A DNA stretch of 33,228 bases from Candidatus Saccharimonadota bacterium (GCA_027312165.1 DAICXN010000007.1:1-33228); one strand, 5' to 3'. Shown: positions 1-7,568, counted from the first letter of the stretch. Notes: generated by a model from the sequence alone, not told the origin. Made by a program: numbers and translations.

Positions 1-1494
1 ATTACCTACCATATGGTAGCAGGTCGAAACAGGATGGACAGAGGCTCGAGAATTAACTGGAAAAATCGACTGAATGACCTTGAGGATCCAAAGGAGTCAT
101 ACGAAAGACTTCACGGGACAACTTCGACTGGTTTAGGCCATGACCAGCATTTGGAAAACCTGCGGTTAATTTCGGCAAGTGAACCGGGATTTTTCCCTAA
201 ACCTTCAGAAATATACAACGCATTAATCATCCCAGCCTACAACGAGTCCTACGAGGTGATTGAACCAACTTTTCAGTCGGTGCTAGATACTTCGTATGAC
301 AAGGATCGACTAATCGTAATTTTTGCCTATGAGGAGCGAGGGGGGCAGGAGATGCGTGAAACTGCTCAGCGCCTCAAGGAGCAGTTCAAGGACAAATTTT
401 ATACGATGGAGGTGGTTGAGCATCCGAAGGGCATTCCAAACGAGGTTGTTGGTAAGGGTGGCAACATAACCTATGCTGGTCGCTGGCTACAGGGCTACTT
501 GGATGGGCAGGGTATACCGTATGGAAGCGTAATCGTAACGACCATGGACTGCGACAATAAGCCACATCGAACTTACTTTGATTACTTAACTTACGAATAT
601 ATTGTTCGCGAGGATCGAAAGCACCTATCTTATCAGCCAATCTGTCTGTTTACTAACAACATTTGGGATGTGCCGGCGCCGATGCGGGTAGTCGCTACTG
701 GTAACTCGTTTTGGAATATTATTAGCTCGATGCGTCCACACATGCTGAGGAATTTTGCCTCTCACGCACAGCCAATGGACGCTCTAGTAGAGATGGACTT
801 TTGGAGTGTGCGAACGATAGTTGAGGACGGCCATCAATATTGGCGAAGTTACTTCTATTTTGGCGGCAACTATGAAGTTGTTCCGCTGCATGTGCCGATC
901 TACCAGGATGCTGTGCTTGCGGGGAGCTATACGAAAACCCTTAAAGCGCAGTTTGTGCAGTTGCGTCGCTGGGCTTACGGTGCTTCGGATGTGCCGTATG
1001 TAGCTGAGAGGGTGTTCACATCAAAGCGTAACGTCCCATTCTGGGCGGGCTTTAGTCGATTTATTCGCTTGCTTGACGGGCATGTTACCTTAGCCTGCGT
1101 TTCGATACTGGTGGCTTTTGGGGGTTGGGTGCCGCTGCTGATCAATAGTGAGGCTGCCCGTAGCGTCGCCGTACACCAACTGCCCGATACGGTTAGCTTG
1201 TTGCAGCGCATAGCGATGATTGGTTTGGCGGTGGCTATCTTTACGTCATTTAAGCTATTGCCGCCGCGACCAGCACGCTACAAGCGCTCTCGTAACGTCT
1301 GGATGCTGCTTCAGTGGGTGCTGATGCCGGTTACCGCTATTGTCTATAGCTCGGCTGCGGCCTTTTATTCGCAAACCAGGCTATTTTTTGGAAAGTACTT
1401 GGATCGGTTTGATGTAACCGAAAAGATGACGATAGATCAGGTTAATCGCGACCGTAAGAAAACGAAGGCCGCCCAGGTCGACGCTTCAAAGTAA
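1..1494 (+). CDS. Membrane-associated family 2 glycosyltransferase, 5'-partial
   Basis: The reading frame is open from base 1, and the first ATG (base 13) lacks a convincing ribosome site, so the true start probably lies upstream of the window. Counting from that ATG, the GT-A fold starts near residue 71 (LIIPAYNES, nucleotide-sugar binding). A DCD motif near residue 178 is the likely metal-binding DxD, an ED pair sits in the TIVEDGHQYW stretch, and a QLRRWAYG motif (the QxxRW type of processive GT2 enzymes) lies near residue 320. Three hydrophobic helices follow (about 350-377, 392-416 and 427-453), then a charged C-terminus. The expected role is transfer of sugar from a nucleotide sugar to a lipid or growing polysaccharide at the cytoplasmic membrane. 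Donor and acceptor cannot be told from sequence. The last 53 bases overlap the 3' end of nrdR on the opposite strand. Confidence 0.8.
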   Translation: MTYHMVAGRNRMDRGSRINWKNRLNDLEDPKESYERLHGTTSTGLGHDQHLENLRLISASEPGFFPKPSEIYNALIIPAYNESYEVIEPTFQSVLDTSYDKDRLIVIFAYEERGGQEMRETAQRLKEQFKDKFYTMEVVEHPKGIPNEVVGKGGNITYAGRWLQGYLDGQGIPYGSVIVTTMDCDNKPHRTYFDYLTYEYIVREDRKHLSYQPICLFTNNIWDVPAPMRVVATGNSFWNIISSMRPHMLRNFASHAQPMDALVEMDFWSVRTIVEDGHQYWRSYFYFGGNYEVVPLHVPIYQDAVLAGSYTKTLKAQFVQLRRWAYGASDVPYVAERVFTSKRNVPFWAGFSRFIRLLDGHVTLACVSILVAFGGWVPLLINSEAARSVAVHQLPDTVSLLQRIAMIGLAVAIFTSFKLLPPRPARYKRSRNVWMLLQWVLMPVTAIVYSSAAAFYSQTRLFFGKYLDRFDVTEKMTIDQVNRDRKKTKAAQVDASK

Positions 1495-1891
1495 CTAGGT
1501 CGTGTTGGGCTGCGTATTGAACGGCGGCAATCGGGTCAAATTGCTTAAGTGTTGCGTGGGTGAGAGCAGCAATGTCATCTGTTGATAGCTGCTTTCCTTC
1601 CATTAAAAGTTTGACCTCAACCGTTTGAGCTAAGTGAAAACTGCTTGTGTCCGCCAGCTGCTTGTCGTGCTGAAAGCTCCTAGCGATACTAATAGTTAGC
1701 TTGCCGATGCTAAAGGGCGAACTTTTTTTGTCTGGCCCGAGTACTAGCTGGTCTTCTAGGGACGGTCGTTCGTAGGTCGTAAATACAGTATCGCAATTAT
1801 GGCAGCGACGCCGACGCCAAACTGCGGGGCGCTGATGGGGGCGGGAGTTGGCTACTGAGGTTTTTGCGTGAAAACAATTAATGCAAATCAT
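1442..1891 (-). CDS. nrdR: Transcriptional repressor NrdR
   Basis: The 149-residue product has the NrdR layout. An N-terminal zinc ribbon has Cys3, Cys6, Cys30 and Cys33, with the basic WRRRRCHNCDTVFTTYE stretch, followed by an ATP-cone domain (about residues 48-140). NrdR senses ATP/dATP and represses ribonucleotide reductase genes by binding NrdR boxes; no reductase gene lies in this window. The basic run before the third Cys and the TTYE motif are nearly invariant in the family, and the length is normal (about 150). The gene converges with the upstream glycosyltransferase and overlaps it by 53 bases. No strong Shine-Dalgarno precedes the ATG, and a TTGATT-like element about 30 bases upstream suggests a very short leader, though this promoter is weak. 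Confidence 0.9.
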   Translation of the reverse strand: MICINCFHAKTSVANSRPHQRPAVWRRRRCHNCDTVFTTYERPSLEDQLVLGPDKKSSPFSIGKLTISIARSFQHDKQLADTSSFHLAQTVEVKLLMEGKQLSTDDIAALTHATLKQFDPIAAVQYAAQHDLVTLKRRPGRPSFSYGRD

Positions 1892-1949
1892 ATCAATATG
1901 TTGTCATACCTCTAATCAAAAGTCCAGTGGAAAAGTCTCGATGTATGCG

Positions 1950-1976
1950 GAAAACCTCCCATATCGGGAGGTTTTT
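1950..1976 (-). terminator. Intrinsic terminator, nearly symmetric
   Basis: AACCTCCC and GGGAGGTT form an 8-bp stem around ATATC, with A- and T-rich flanks. Read on the minus strand it ends in a run of T and lies about 24 bases after the small leaderless ORF, so it probably terminates that transcript. It could also work in the other direction. Confidence 0.75.
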
Positions 1977-1999
1977 GCGGTTACTTCCTAGGAGTGGGC

Positions 2000-2152
2000 T
2001 TATCGCCTTGGGCTAGCCTGTCGGCCGCCAAGACTGGCACGCTCTTGAGGAATTGTCTTATTATATTCGAAATGAAGAGTTACTTGGCTTAATAGCGACT
2101 GCGACTCTTTCGCCGCCATTTTTGGCGACTGACTTATGGAATTAGTTTCCAT
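2000..2152 (-). CDS. Candidate leaderless 50-residue protein (or small RNA)
   Basis: A clear minus-strand promoter, TTGACT, 17-bp spacer, TACCAT, sits at 2160-2188. Its predicted transcription start falls on or next to the ATG at 2152, so the message would be leaderless, with an intrinsic terminator at 1950-1976. The product would be 50 residues, polar, Ser/Gln-rich in the first half and basic at the C-terminus (ends QASPRR). It has no membrane segment and no domain I recognise. The roughly 200-nt transcript could instead be a noncoding RNA: the ORF has no independent support beyond promoter, start and terminator. A longer frame runs upstream into the tRNA and is not credible as a start. Confidence 0.4.
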   Translation of the reverse strand: METNSISQSPKMAAKESQSLLSQVTLHFEYNKTIPQERASLGGRQASPRR

Positions 2153-2159
2153 ACTTCTT

Positions 2160-2188
2160 ATGGTAGCACAAACTTGTAAATTAGTCAA
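2160..2188 (-). promoter_or_regulatory. Promoter of the small leaderless ORF
   Basis: On the minus strand: -35 TTGACT (2183-2188), 17-bp spacer, -10 TACCAT (2160-2165). The expected start, about 7 bases downstream, coincides with the ATG at 2152. Confidence 0.6.
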
Positions 2189-2281
2189 GGGAACAGAATT
2201 CATAGATGTATATCGTGAGGTGAATAAAGCGTAAAAATACCGCAAATAATAGATGTGGATAAGTTCACGTGGGTGGGGAAT

Positions 2282-2309
2282 AAAAACTCCCCTAAGAAAG
2301 GGGAGTTTA
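2282..2309 (-). terminator. Terminator of tRNA-Val(GAC)
   Basis: The minus-strand sequence AAACTCCCC, TTTCTTA loop, GGGGAGTTT then T-rich forms a strong hairpin 10 bases after the tRNA 3' end. Confidence 0.8.
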
Positions 2310-2319
2310 TGTAGCAGCT

Positions 2320-2396
2320 TGGTGGGCAATAGAGGATTCGAACCTCTCACCTCCTCAACGTCAATGAGGCGCTCTAGCCAAATGAGCTAATCGCCC
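2320..2396 (-). tRNA. tRNA-Val (anticodon GAC)
   Basis: A 77-nt cloverleaf. Acceptor stem GGGCGAT pairs with ATTGCCC (one G-U). The anticodon stem is CCTCA/TGAGG with loop TTGACGT, giving GAC. The T arm contains GGTTCGAAT. The discriminator is A and CCA is encoded. It is transcribed alone toward the hairpin at 2282-2309. A second valine tRNA (UAC) lies at 29957. Confidence 0.95.
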
Positions 2397-2454
2397 AAGC
2401 CTTAGTATCATATCAAACAGGGAGGGAAGTTGCAACAAGGGTGGGGGTGGTGTA

Positions 2455-2617
2455 TGATAAATCTGAAGCGAAGAAGCGGATTAACCACCCGCCGAGCACG
2501 TGAAAGCGGCTGCGAGAGCACGTAAAAATCTCGGAGCAAGAGAAAATGCTAAGGTGGAACCTCCGCACTGCGGACCGAAGCACGCTAGAGAGTATATTTC
2601 ATTGGCGTGTTTTTTTA
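2455..2617 (+). promoter_or_regulatory. T-box leader of the thrS operon
   Basis: The leader has a T-box core, AAGGTGGAACC at 2551-2561, in the right structural setting. The UGGAACC bulge is flanked by helix A1 (TGCTAAGG with CCGAAGCA) and helix A2 (TCCGC, ACT loop, GCGGA). A competing hairpin, GCACGC (2580-2585) with GCGTGT (2605-2610), is followed by seven T and would be the terminator; the two structures share bases 2580-2582. Upstream, GCGGCTGCGAGAGC at 2508-2521 resembles the conserved GNUGNGAGANC element of T-box stem I. T-boxes read the uncharged state of a cognate tRNA; threonine is inferred from thrS downstream. I could not assign the specifier codon. The leader is short (about 160 nt), so stem I must be reduced. 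Confidence 0.75.
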
Positions 2618-2635
2618 TATACATAAGGAGTGGAT

Positions 2636-3025
2636 ATGTCGAGAAAGTCTAAAATCAAGACCACTGCAGTTATAGTAGCTGCTGTTGTATGCTTCGGCAT
2701 ATTTGCGTTTGGTATCAAGACGAGCTATTCGTGGTCGACTGGTGAGGAGGGGTTTCCGTTTGTTGTTGGGCCTAGGTGGAGCTTGGACGCATATAGGGGT
2801 GATGCCGGCACCGGTATGGGTGTTCTGAGTTGTTTGGCTGGGGGTGGCTGGAGTCATATTACCGGTTGGCCGCTTGCGGCTACCGAGCGGTCTAGTCCCA
2901 TGTGTGGCGAGGGGGGCTACACACATATATATCCACTCGGGATGTTTATATATATACTGGTGATTGGCGGTGTTGCCGCTCTTGTTGTTAGGCTCATAAT
3001 GAAGAGGGAGAGTGAAGATGAATGA
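2636..3025 (+). CDS. Unknown small membrane protein, first gene of the T-box operon
   Basis: Start ATG 2636 is chosen because AAGGAG (2625-2630) sits 5 bases upstream; a GTG two codons earlier overlaps that site. The product has 129 residues. After a basic MSRKSKIK start there is a hydrophobic segment (about 9-25). A long Gly/Trp-rich stretch with two Cys probably lies outside the membrane. A second transmembrane helix (about 97-120) is followed by a basic-then-acidic tail (RLIMKRESEDE). This suggests two membrane passes with both ends in the cytoplasm. I do not recognise the family. It sits between the T-box and thrS and overlaps the thrS start by 8 bases, so it should be induced with threonyl-tRNA synthetase. 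That is an odd position for an unrelated membrane protein. Confidence 0.75.
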   Translation: MSRKSKIKTTAVIVAAVVCFGIFAFGIKTSYSWSTGEEGFPFVVGPRWSLDAYRGDAGTGMGVLSCLAGGGWSHITGWPLAATERSSPMCGEGGYTHIYPLGMFIYILVIGGVAALVVRLIMKRESEDE

Positions 3026-4826
3026 TACACTACATGCGATGCGTCACAGCCTAGCGCACATTATGGCGGCGGCAGTGCAGCGACTGTGGCCTGAGGCAAA
3101 ATTTGGAATTGGACCTGTCGTCGAAAATGGTTTTTATTACGACATTGACCTTGGTGAGACAAAAATCAGTGAACAGGAGTTTAAGACGATCGAGCGAGTC
3201 ATGCGACAGATTATTTGCGAAAAGCAGGATTTTGAGCATTTTACCTTGCCGATCGACGAAGCGATTGAGTGGGCACTTGAAAAAGGTCAGCCATACAAGG
3301 CGGAGCTATTAAATGACCTGAAGCGCAGCGGCACAACTGTGGCTAAAGAGCTCGACGCTAATGAGATGGGTACAATTGCCGAGGCCGGCGCGGCCGTTGA
3401 TACGGTCGGCTTTTACCGCAATGGAGATTTTGTCGATCTTTGTCGTGGTCCGCATGTCGAAAACACCAAAGATGTTGGAGTGTTTAAGCTCATGCGTGTG
3501 GCGGGTGCTTATTGGCGAGGCAACGAAAAGAATCCGCAGATGCAGCGGCTTTACGGTGTGGCTTTTGCGACAAAGGAGGAGCTGGACGCCCATCTATATA
3601 TGCTCGAGGAGGCTAAGAAGCGTGATCACCGCAAGCTTGGCCGAGACCTGGATCTTTATACCGTTTCGCCGCTTGTTGGGGTGGGCTTGCCGATGTTTAC
3701 TCCTCGTGGCACAGTGTTACGAGACATGGTTGCCCAGTACTCAAATCAGCTGCGTCAGAGCTATGGCTTTGAAAAAGTCTGGACTCCCCATATAACTAAG
3801 AAAGAGCTATATGAGGCCTCCGGGCACTGGGCAAAGTTTGGCGAAGAGCTGTTTTTGGTCAAAAGCCAGGAAACCAGTGACGAGATGGCCTTGAAGCCAA
3901 TGAACTGTCCGCATCATACACAAATATATGCCTCACGGCCACGAAGTTATCGTGATATGCCGGTGCGTTATCTTGAAACGACTACCGATTATCGTGACGA
4001 AAAGACAGGGGAGCTCGGCGGACTGAACAGAGTGCGTTCGTTGACTCAAGATGATAGCCATGTGTTTTGCCGACCCGATCAAATAGAGCAGGAGATAAAT
4101 AACCTGCTTGGTGCGGCGGGTGAGCTTTATCAAACTATTGGCATGAAGCTAAGGGTTCGCTTGAGCTACCGAGATGATTCGGAGGCATATTTGGGTGACC
4201 TGGAGTTGTGGCAGTCGGCACAGTCGCAACTTAAGTCGGCAGTCGAAGCTAATGGTCTAGAGTATTTTGAGCAGGAGGGCGAAGCTGCCTTTTATGGTCC
4301 AAAAATCGATTTTATGGCAACCGATGCGATTGGTCGCGAGCACCAAGTCGCGACGGTGCAGCTGGACTTTGTTCAGCCCGAGCGATTTGGCCTTGAGTAT
4401 ACCGCCGAGGGTGGCGATATGGCCCAGCCGGTAATGATTCACTGCGCATTGCTTGGATCGGTCGAGCGTTTCTTGAGCGTATTCATCGAGCATACCGGTG
4501 GTTGGTTTCCGTTCTGGGCGGCACCGGAGCAACTGAGAATCCTGACGATTAATGACACAGTGCTGGATTATGTAAGTGACATTAAATCTGTTTTGGCCGA
4601 AACTGTCTTGATGACGCCGGTCAAGTACAGCGAACTTCGCTACACAGTTGACAGCAGAAACGAATCTTTGGGCAAGAAAATCAGAGAAGCTACTAGCATG
4701 AAAATACCTGTGCAGCTAATTGTTGGCCCGAAGGACAAGGAGGCTGGCGAGGTGAGCATTAGGACTCAAAGTGGTGAAGAAAAGTTACGATTGTCTCAGC
4801 TGGGTGATTACCTAAAGAGTATGTGA
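3018..4826 (+). CDS. thrS: Threonyl-tRNA synthetase lacking the TGS domain
   Basis: The ATG at 3018 is preferred over the upstream GTG (3012) because of GGGAG 7 bases before it; the product is 602 residues. It opens directly with the editing domain: the HxxxH metal/editing motif is His10 and His14, and Cys142/His146 are in LCRGPH. Class II motifs follow: motif 2 (TDYRDEKTGELGGLNRVRS), the zinc ligands in MNCPHH, DDSHVF and MIHCALLGS, and motif 3 (SVERFLSVFIEH). The C-terminal anticodon-binding domain starts near residue 505. The usual 60-residue N-terminal TGS domain is absent, so it is shorter than the typical 640. It charges tRNA-Thr in the cytoplasm. It overlaps the preceding and following genes and is probably controlled by the T-box. 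Confidence 0.95.
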   Translation: MNDTLHAMRHSLAHIMAAAVQRLWPEAKFGIGPVVENGFYYDIDLGETKISEQEFKTIERVMRQIICEKQDFEHFTLPIDEAIEWALEKGQPYKAELLNDLKRSGTTVAKELDANEMGTIAEAGAAVDTVGFYRNGDFVDLCRGPHVENTKDVGVFKLMRVAGAYWRGNEKNPQMQRLYGVAFATKEELDAHLYMLEEAKKRDHRKLGRDLDLYTVSPLVGVGLPMFTPRGTVLRDMVAQYSNQLRQSYGFEKVWTPHITKKELYEASGHWAKFGEELFLVKSQETSDEMALKPMNCPHHTQIYASRPRSYRDMPVRYLETTTDYRDEKTGELGGLNRVRSLTQDDSHVFCRPDQIEQEINNLLGAAGELYQTIGMKLRVRLSYRDDSEAYLGDLELWQSAQSQLKSAVEANGLEYFEQEGEAAFYGPKIDFMATDAIGREHQVATVQLDFVQPERFGLEYTAEGGDMAQPVMIHCALLGSVERFLSVFIEHTGGWFPFWAAPEQLRILTINDTVLDYVSDIKSVLAETVLMTPVKYSELRYTVDSRNESLGKKIREATSMKIPVQLIVGPKDKEAGEVSIRTQSGEEKLRLSQLGDYLKSM

Positions 4827-5128
4827 TGAGTTTTAGGCAGTCGGTGTATGAGATTGTTGCCAAGATACCTCAGGGCAAGGTGATGACCTATGGAGACGTC
4901 GCGGCATTGGCTGGCCGCCCGTATGCCGCAAGGCAGGTGGGGGGGCTAGCTCACTTCGGCCCAACTGAGCTACCTTGGCATCGGGTGGTGAATAGGCTGG
5001 GTGAGTGCGCGAGCGGTTATTATGGCGGTAAGGATGGTCACCGAGCTGCGCTAGAAGCCGAGGGTTTTAAGGTGGCGAACTACCGAATAACTGACTTTGT
5101 GGAGCGACGATGGCGACCGGAGATGTAA
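4826..5128 (+). CDS. Alkyltransferase-like (ATL) DNA-binding protein
   Basis: The start ATG overlaps the thrS stop (TGATG), which implies translational coupling. The 100-residue product matches the C-terminal DNA-binding/active-site domain of O6-alkylguanine-DNA alkyltransferase (MGMT/Ogt). It has the helix-turn-helix GKVMTYGDVAALAGRPYAARQVGG and the active-site region LPWHRVVNRLG. The normal PCHRV motif reads PWHRV: Trp replaces the alkyl-acceptor Cys. This defines the ATL branch (E. coli YbaZ, S. pombe Atl1), which bind alkylguanine and are thought to hand the lesion to nucleotide excision repair instead of reversing it. Its place in a tRNA synthetase/modification operon probably reflects genome compaction. 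Its last 19 bases overlap miaA. Confidence 0.9.
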   Translation: MSFRQSVYEIVAKIPQGKVMTYGDVAALAGRPYAARQVGGLAHFGPTELPWHRVVNRLGECASGYYGGKDGHRAALEAEGFKVANYRITDFVERRWRPEM

Positions 5129-5985
5129 AGCCGCTAGTGGTAATAATTGGCCCAACATCAAGCGGCAAAACTAGTCTAGCGGTTAACTTGGCTGAGAAGT
5201 ACGGCGGTGAGATAATCTGTGCCGATAGTCGAACAGTTTATAGAGGTATGAATGTCGGAACTGCGAAGCCGAGTCGGCTTGATCAGCAAAGGGTGAGGCA
5301 TTGGGGGATTGACTTGGTGGAACCGGGTGAGGTTTTTACTGCCGCAGACTTTAAAAGGTATACTGAGCAAAAGATTGCCGAAATCCGCCTGCGTGGCCAG
5401 GTGCCATTTCTAGTCGGTGGTACGGGTCTGTACGTCGATTCGATATTGTTTGATTTTCAATTTGGTCCCAAGGCGGAAAAAGATAAGCGTGAAAAACTGG
5501 AGAGTATGAGTACAAAAACTCTTCAGTTATATTGTCTAAATAACAACATTGAGCTGCCCGAAAACCAGAGCAACCGACGTCATCTTGTCCGGGCAATTGA
5601 GCGCGCAAGCATAAGCACCAAGAGGCGAGCGAAGCCCATAAACAATACGGTTGTAGTCGGAATAACAACAGACAAGCAGACGATGAACAAAAGGATTGCT
5701 ATTAGAGCTGAACAACTATTTTTGAATAACGTTGTCGAGGAAGCAACAGTATTGGGCAAAAAATACGGCTGGACGAGCGAGGCGATGACAGGTAATGTTT
5801 ATCGGCTAGCTCGGCAACTTATGCTTGGTCAGATCGCCGAGACAGAATTTATCGATAAAACTATCGTCGCCGATCGCCAGCTGGTTAAGCGTCAAATGAC
5901 TTGGATGCGACGAAATCCATATGTCATCTGGGGGACGCTCGAAAGCTGTGAGCACTATTTGTCTGCACGCTTGTCGCAGCTTTAA
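5110..5985 (+). CDS. miaA: tRNA dimethylallyltransferase
   Basis: The 291-residue MiaA transfers a dimethylallyl group to N6 of A37 in tRNAs that read UNN codons. Visible motifs: P-loop GPTSSGKT (14-21), DSRTVYRGMNVGTAKPS (substrate and tRNA-binding region), HWGIDLVEPGEVFTAADF, GGTGLYVDS near 104-112, and the C-terminal KRQMTWMRR. The length is slightly below the usual 300-315, with a reduced insertion domain. It starts inside the ATL gene (19-base overlap) and closes the thrS operon. A new promoter overlaps its 3' end. Confidence 0.93.
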   Translation: MATGDVKPLVVIIGPTSSGKTSLAVNLAEKYGGEIICADSRTVYRGMNVGTAKPSRLDQQRVRHWGIDLVEPGEVFTAADFKRYTEQKIAEIRLRGQVPFLVGGTGLYVDSILFDFQFGPKAEKDKREKLESMSTKTLQLYCLNNNIELPENQSNRRHLVRAIERASISTKRRAKPINNTVVVGITTDKQTMNKRIAIRAEQLFLNNVVEEATVLGKKYGWTSEAMTGNVYRLARQLMLGQIAETEFIDKTIVADRQLVKRQMTWMRRNPYVIWGTLESCEHYLSARLSQL

Positions 5986-6000
5986 GATTTGTGCTACAAT
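5972..6000 (+). promoter_or_regulatory. Promoter for the 6030-7276 gene pair
   Basis: TTGTCG, about 18 bases, then TACAAT (about 5995-6000) preceded by TGTGC. The -35 lies in the 3' end of miaA. The expected leader is about 23 nt and carries an AGGGGA ribosome site before the ATG at 6030. Confidence 0.5.
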
Positions 6001-6029
6001 ACCTCCAGAGGAGAATAGGGGATATAAAC

Positions 6030-6638
6030 ATGATTGACGCACTATTTGGTTCAAAGACAAGGGTGAAATTACTGCACCTGTTCTTGAGCAATCCTGAAAA
6101 ATCGTTTTATGTGCGTGAAATTACCCGACTAATTGATGAACAGATTAATTCTGTGCGCCGAGAACTGGCCAATATGCTCTCAGTCGGTATAATTCTATCT
6201 GATAGCGCTGACAACAAGCTCTACTATACGGTAAACCAGCAGTACGAACACTTTGAGCCGCTTCGTCAGATTTTTGGAGATGTGCGCGCAAAGAAGTCGG
6301 CTACTGTCGCTAAGCAGTCGGTGGTCAGCTGGCACGATGATTTGGTAAAACTGGCTGGTATACGCCTAGCTGTTGCGGCTGGAGTGCTTGTGCGTGGGTC
6401 GGCAAGCCATGTCGATTTGCTATTGGTGGGCAATACGCCCCAGTCGAAGGTTTCGGCCTTTATCAAGACGGTTGAAAAGGCCGAAGGCCGGTCGATTAAT
6501 TACACGGTGCTCTCTTATGATGATTTTTACTATAGGATGAGTGTCAGGGATAAGTTTATTTCAGAGATTATAAATGGTGCATGTTCGGTATTGGTGGATA
6601 CGGAGCGTATACTGACAAATGAAGAAGGAGATAGGTAA
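6030..6638 (+). CDS. Winged-helix protein with a degenerate nucleotidyltransferase-like domain
   Basis: ATG 6030 is chosen for AGGGGA 7 bases upstream; an in-frame GTG at 5991 lies within the promoter. The 202-residue product starts with a winged helix-turn-helix (about 1-75: LFGSKTRVKLLHLFL, then SFYVREITRLIDEQINSVRRELANML), the arrangement seen in ArsR/MarR-like proteins of CPR bacteria. The C-terminal half (about 105-200) has the pattern GVLVRGSASHVDLLLVG. This looks like an MNT-type nucleotidyltransferase fold in which the usual GSx9DxD metal motif is mostly lost (only one Asp remains). I infer a DNA-binding regulator whose second domain no longer catalyses. It overlaps the next gene by one base (TAATG), so the two are coupled. 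Confidence 0.7.
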   Translation: MIDALFGSKTRVKLLHLFLSNPEKSFYVREITRLIDEQINSVRRELANMLSVGIILSDSADNKLYYTVNQQYEHFEPLRQIFGDVRAKKSATVAKQSVVSWHDDLVKLAGIRLAVAAGVLVRGSASHVDLLLVGNTPQSKVSAFIKTVEKAEGRSINYTVLSYDDFYYRMSVRDKFISEIINGACSVLVDTERILTNEEGDR

Positions 6639-7276
6639 TGTTTGATATTGAGTATAAGGGCGCTAACTCGGTTGTTTTAACCTCAAAGAAGACGCGAGTC
6701 GTTTTTGACCCAAGGGTATCAGTAGCTGGTGGTAAAGATGTTTCGGTTAACGGCGACATAGAGGTCTTGACCGAAGATAGATTCGCAGTGGAGGGCGCCT
6801 CACCTCGATTGATGTTTCATGGTCCCGGTGAATACGAGGCTGGGGATGTGGCACTAATCGGCATTCCGGCAAGGAGGCATATTGACACCGTAGAACAGGG
6901 CAATCAAGCGACGATTTACCGCGTTACTATTGGTGGCGTGCGACTAGCAGTTCTTGGTAATGTGGCGTCGCCCCTTGGGGACGACCAGCTAGAGTCCATT
7001 GGGGTAGTCGATATGGTTGTCATTCCTGTCGGCGGTAATGGATATACGCTTGATGGTACGGACGCGGCCGCCATGATTCGTCAGATTGAGCCAAGGGCCG
7101 TTATCCCCGTGCACTACGCAGACTCTGGACTAAGCTACGAGGTTCCTCAAGATGACTTTGAGGTATTTGTTAAAGAGCTGGGGGCGGGAGTAGTTGAGGC
7201 TGGCCCTAAGTTCAAGGTGAAGGGCGAGGCAAGTGTCCCTGAGCAGCTGACAGTTATAAAAATCTCGAGAAGCTAG
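6638..7276 (+). CDS. MBL-fold protein, UlaG-like (Lactamase_B_3 type)
   Basis: The 212-residue protein matches the short UlaG-like branch of the metallo-beta-lactamase fold: IEYKGANSVVLTSKKTRVVFDP at the start, FHGPGEYEAGDVALIGIPA in the middle, VVIPVGGNGYTLDGTDAAAMIRQIEPRAVIPVHYADSG in the second half. The classical HxHxDH metal motif is not present. The retained His are in FHGPGEYE and IPVHYAD, as in other members of this group that may bind one metal or none. Substrate unknown. It is translationally coupled to the winged-helix protein upstream, which may regulate it. A symmetric terminator follows and also serves rpmB from the other side. Confidence 0.8.
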   Translation: MFDIEYKGANSVVLTSKKTRVVFDPRVSVAGGKDVSVNGDIEVLTEDRFAVEGASPRLMFHGPGEYEAGDVALIGIPARRHIDTVEQGNQATIYRVTIGGVRLAVLGNVASPLGDDQLESIGVVDMVVIPVGGNGYTLDGTDAAAMIRQIEPRAVIPVHYADSGLSYEVPQDDFEVFVKELGAGVVEAGPKFKVKGEASVPEQLTVIKISRS

Positions 7277-7306
7277 GCTTCGTCTAGTTGCCGGTAAATT
7301 AAAAAA

Positions 7307-7337
7307 CAAAAACACCCGAAATGTTATCGGGTGTTTT
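7307..7337. terminator. Bidirectional terminator between the MBL gene and rpmB
   Basis: AAAACACCCGA, an 8-base loop, CGGGTGTTTTT. It has A- and T-runs on both sides and lies between convergent genes. Confidence 0.85.
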
Positions 7338-7352
7338 TAGAGCTTGCAAAAA

Positions 7353-7568
7353 CTAGTTTGCAGCGCCAGTTGGCTGACCCAGTAGACCCTTTTTCTTAAG
7401 GGTACGAATTGCGTGGGTGCTCAGAGTCATGGTGACTTTTTGGCCGTCGACCATAAAGGTCTTCTTTTGTAGGTTAGGCTTAAAAACGCGCTTGGTGCGT
7501 CGCAAAGAAAAGCTGACGTTGTTGCCAGACTGCTTGCCTTTACCTGTAAGTTCGCATCGTGATGCCAT
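7353..7568 (-). CDS. rpmB: 50S ribosomal protein L28
   Basis: The 71-residue protein starts MASRCELTGKGKQSGNNVS (family consensus: xxCxxTGKxxxxGNxVSHS) and continues with KRVFKPNLQKKTF and a C-terminal STHAIRTLKKKG. L28 is a small basic protein of the large subunit that binds 23S rRNA near the E site. Only one Cys remains of the zinc-type CxxC pattern, so this is the zinc-free form. A GAGAGAGA stretch before the ATG may be the ribosome site, with a TATACA/TACAAT element about 45 bases upstream. It is monocistronic and ends at the shared terminator. Confidence 0.95.
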   Translation of the reverse strand: MASRCELTGKGKQSGNNVSFSLRRTKRVFKPNLQKKTFMVDGQKVTMTLSTHAIRTLKKKGLLGQPTGAAN

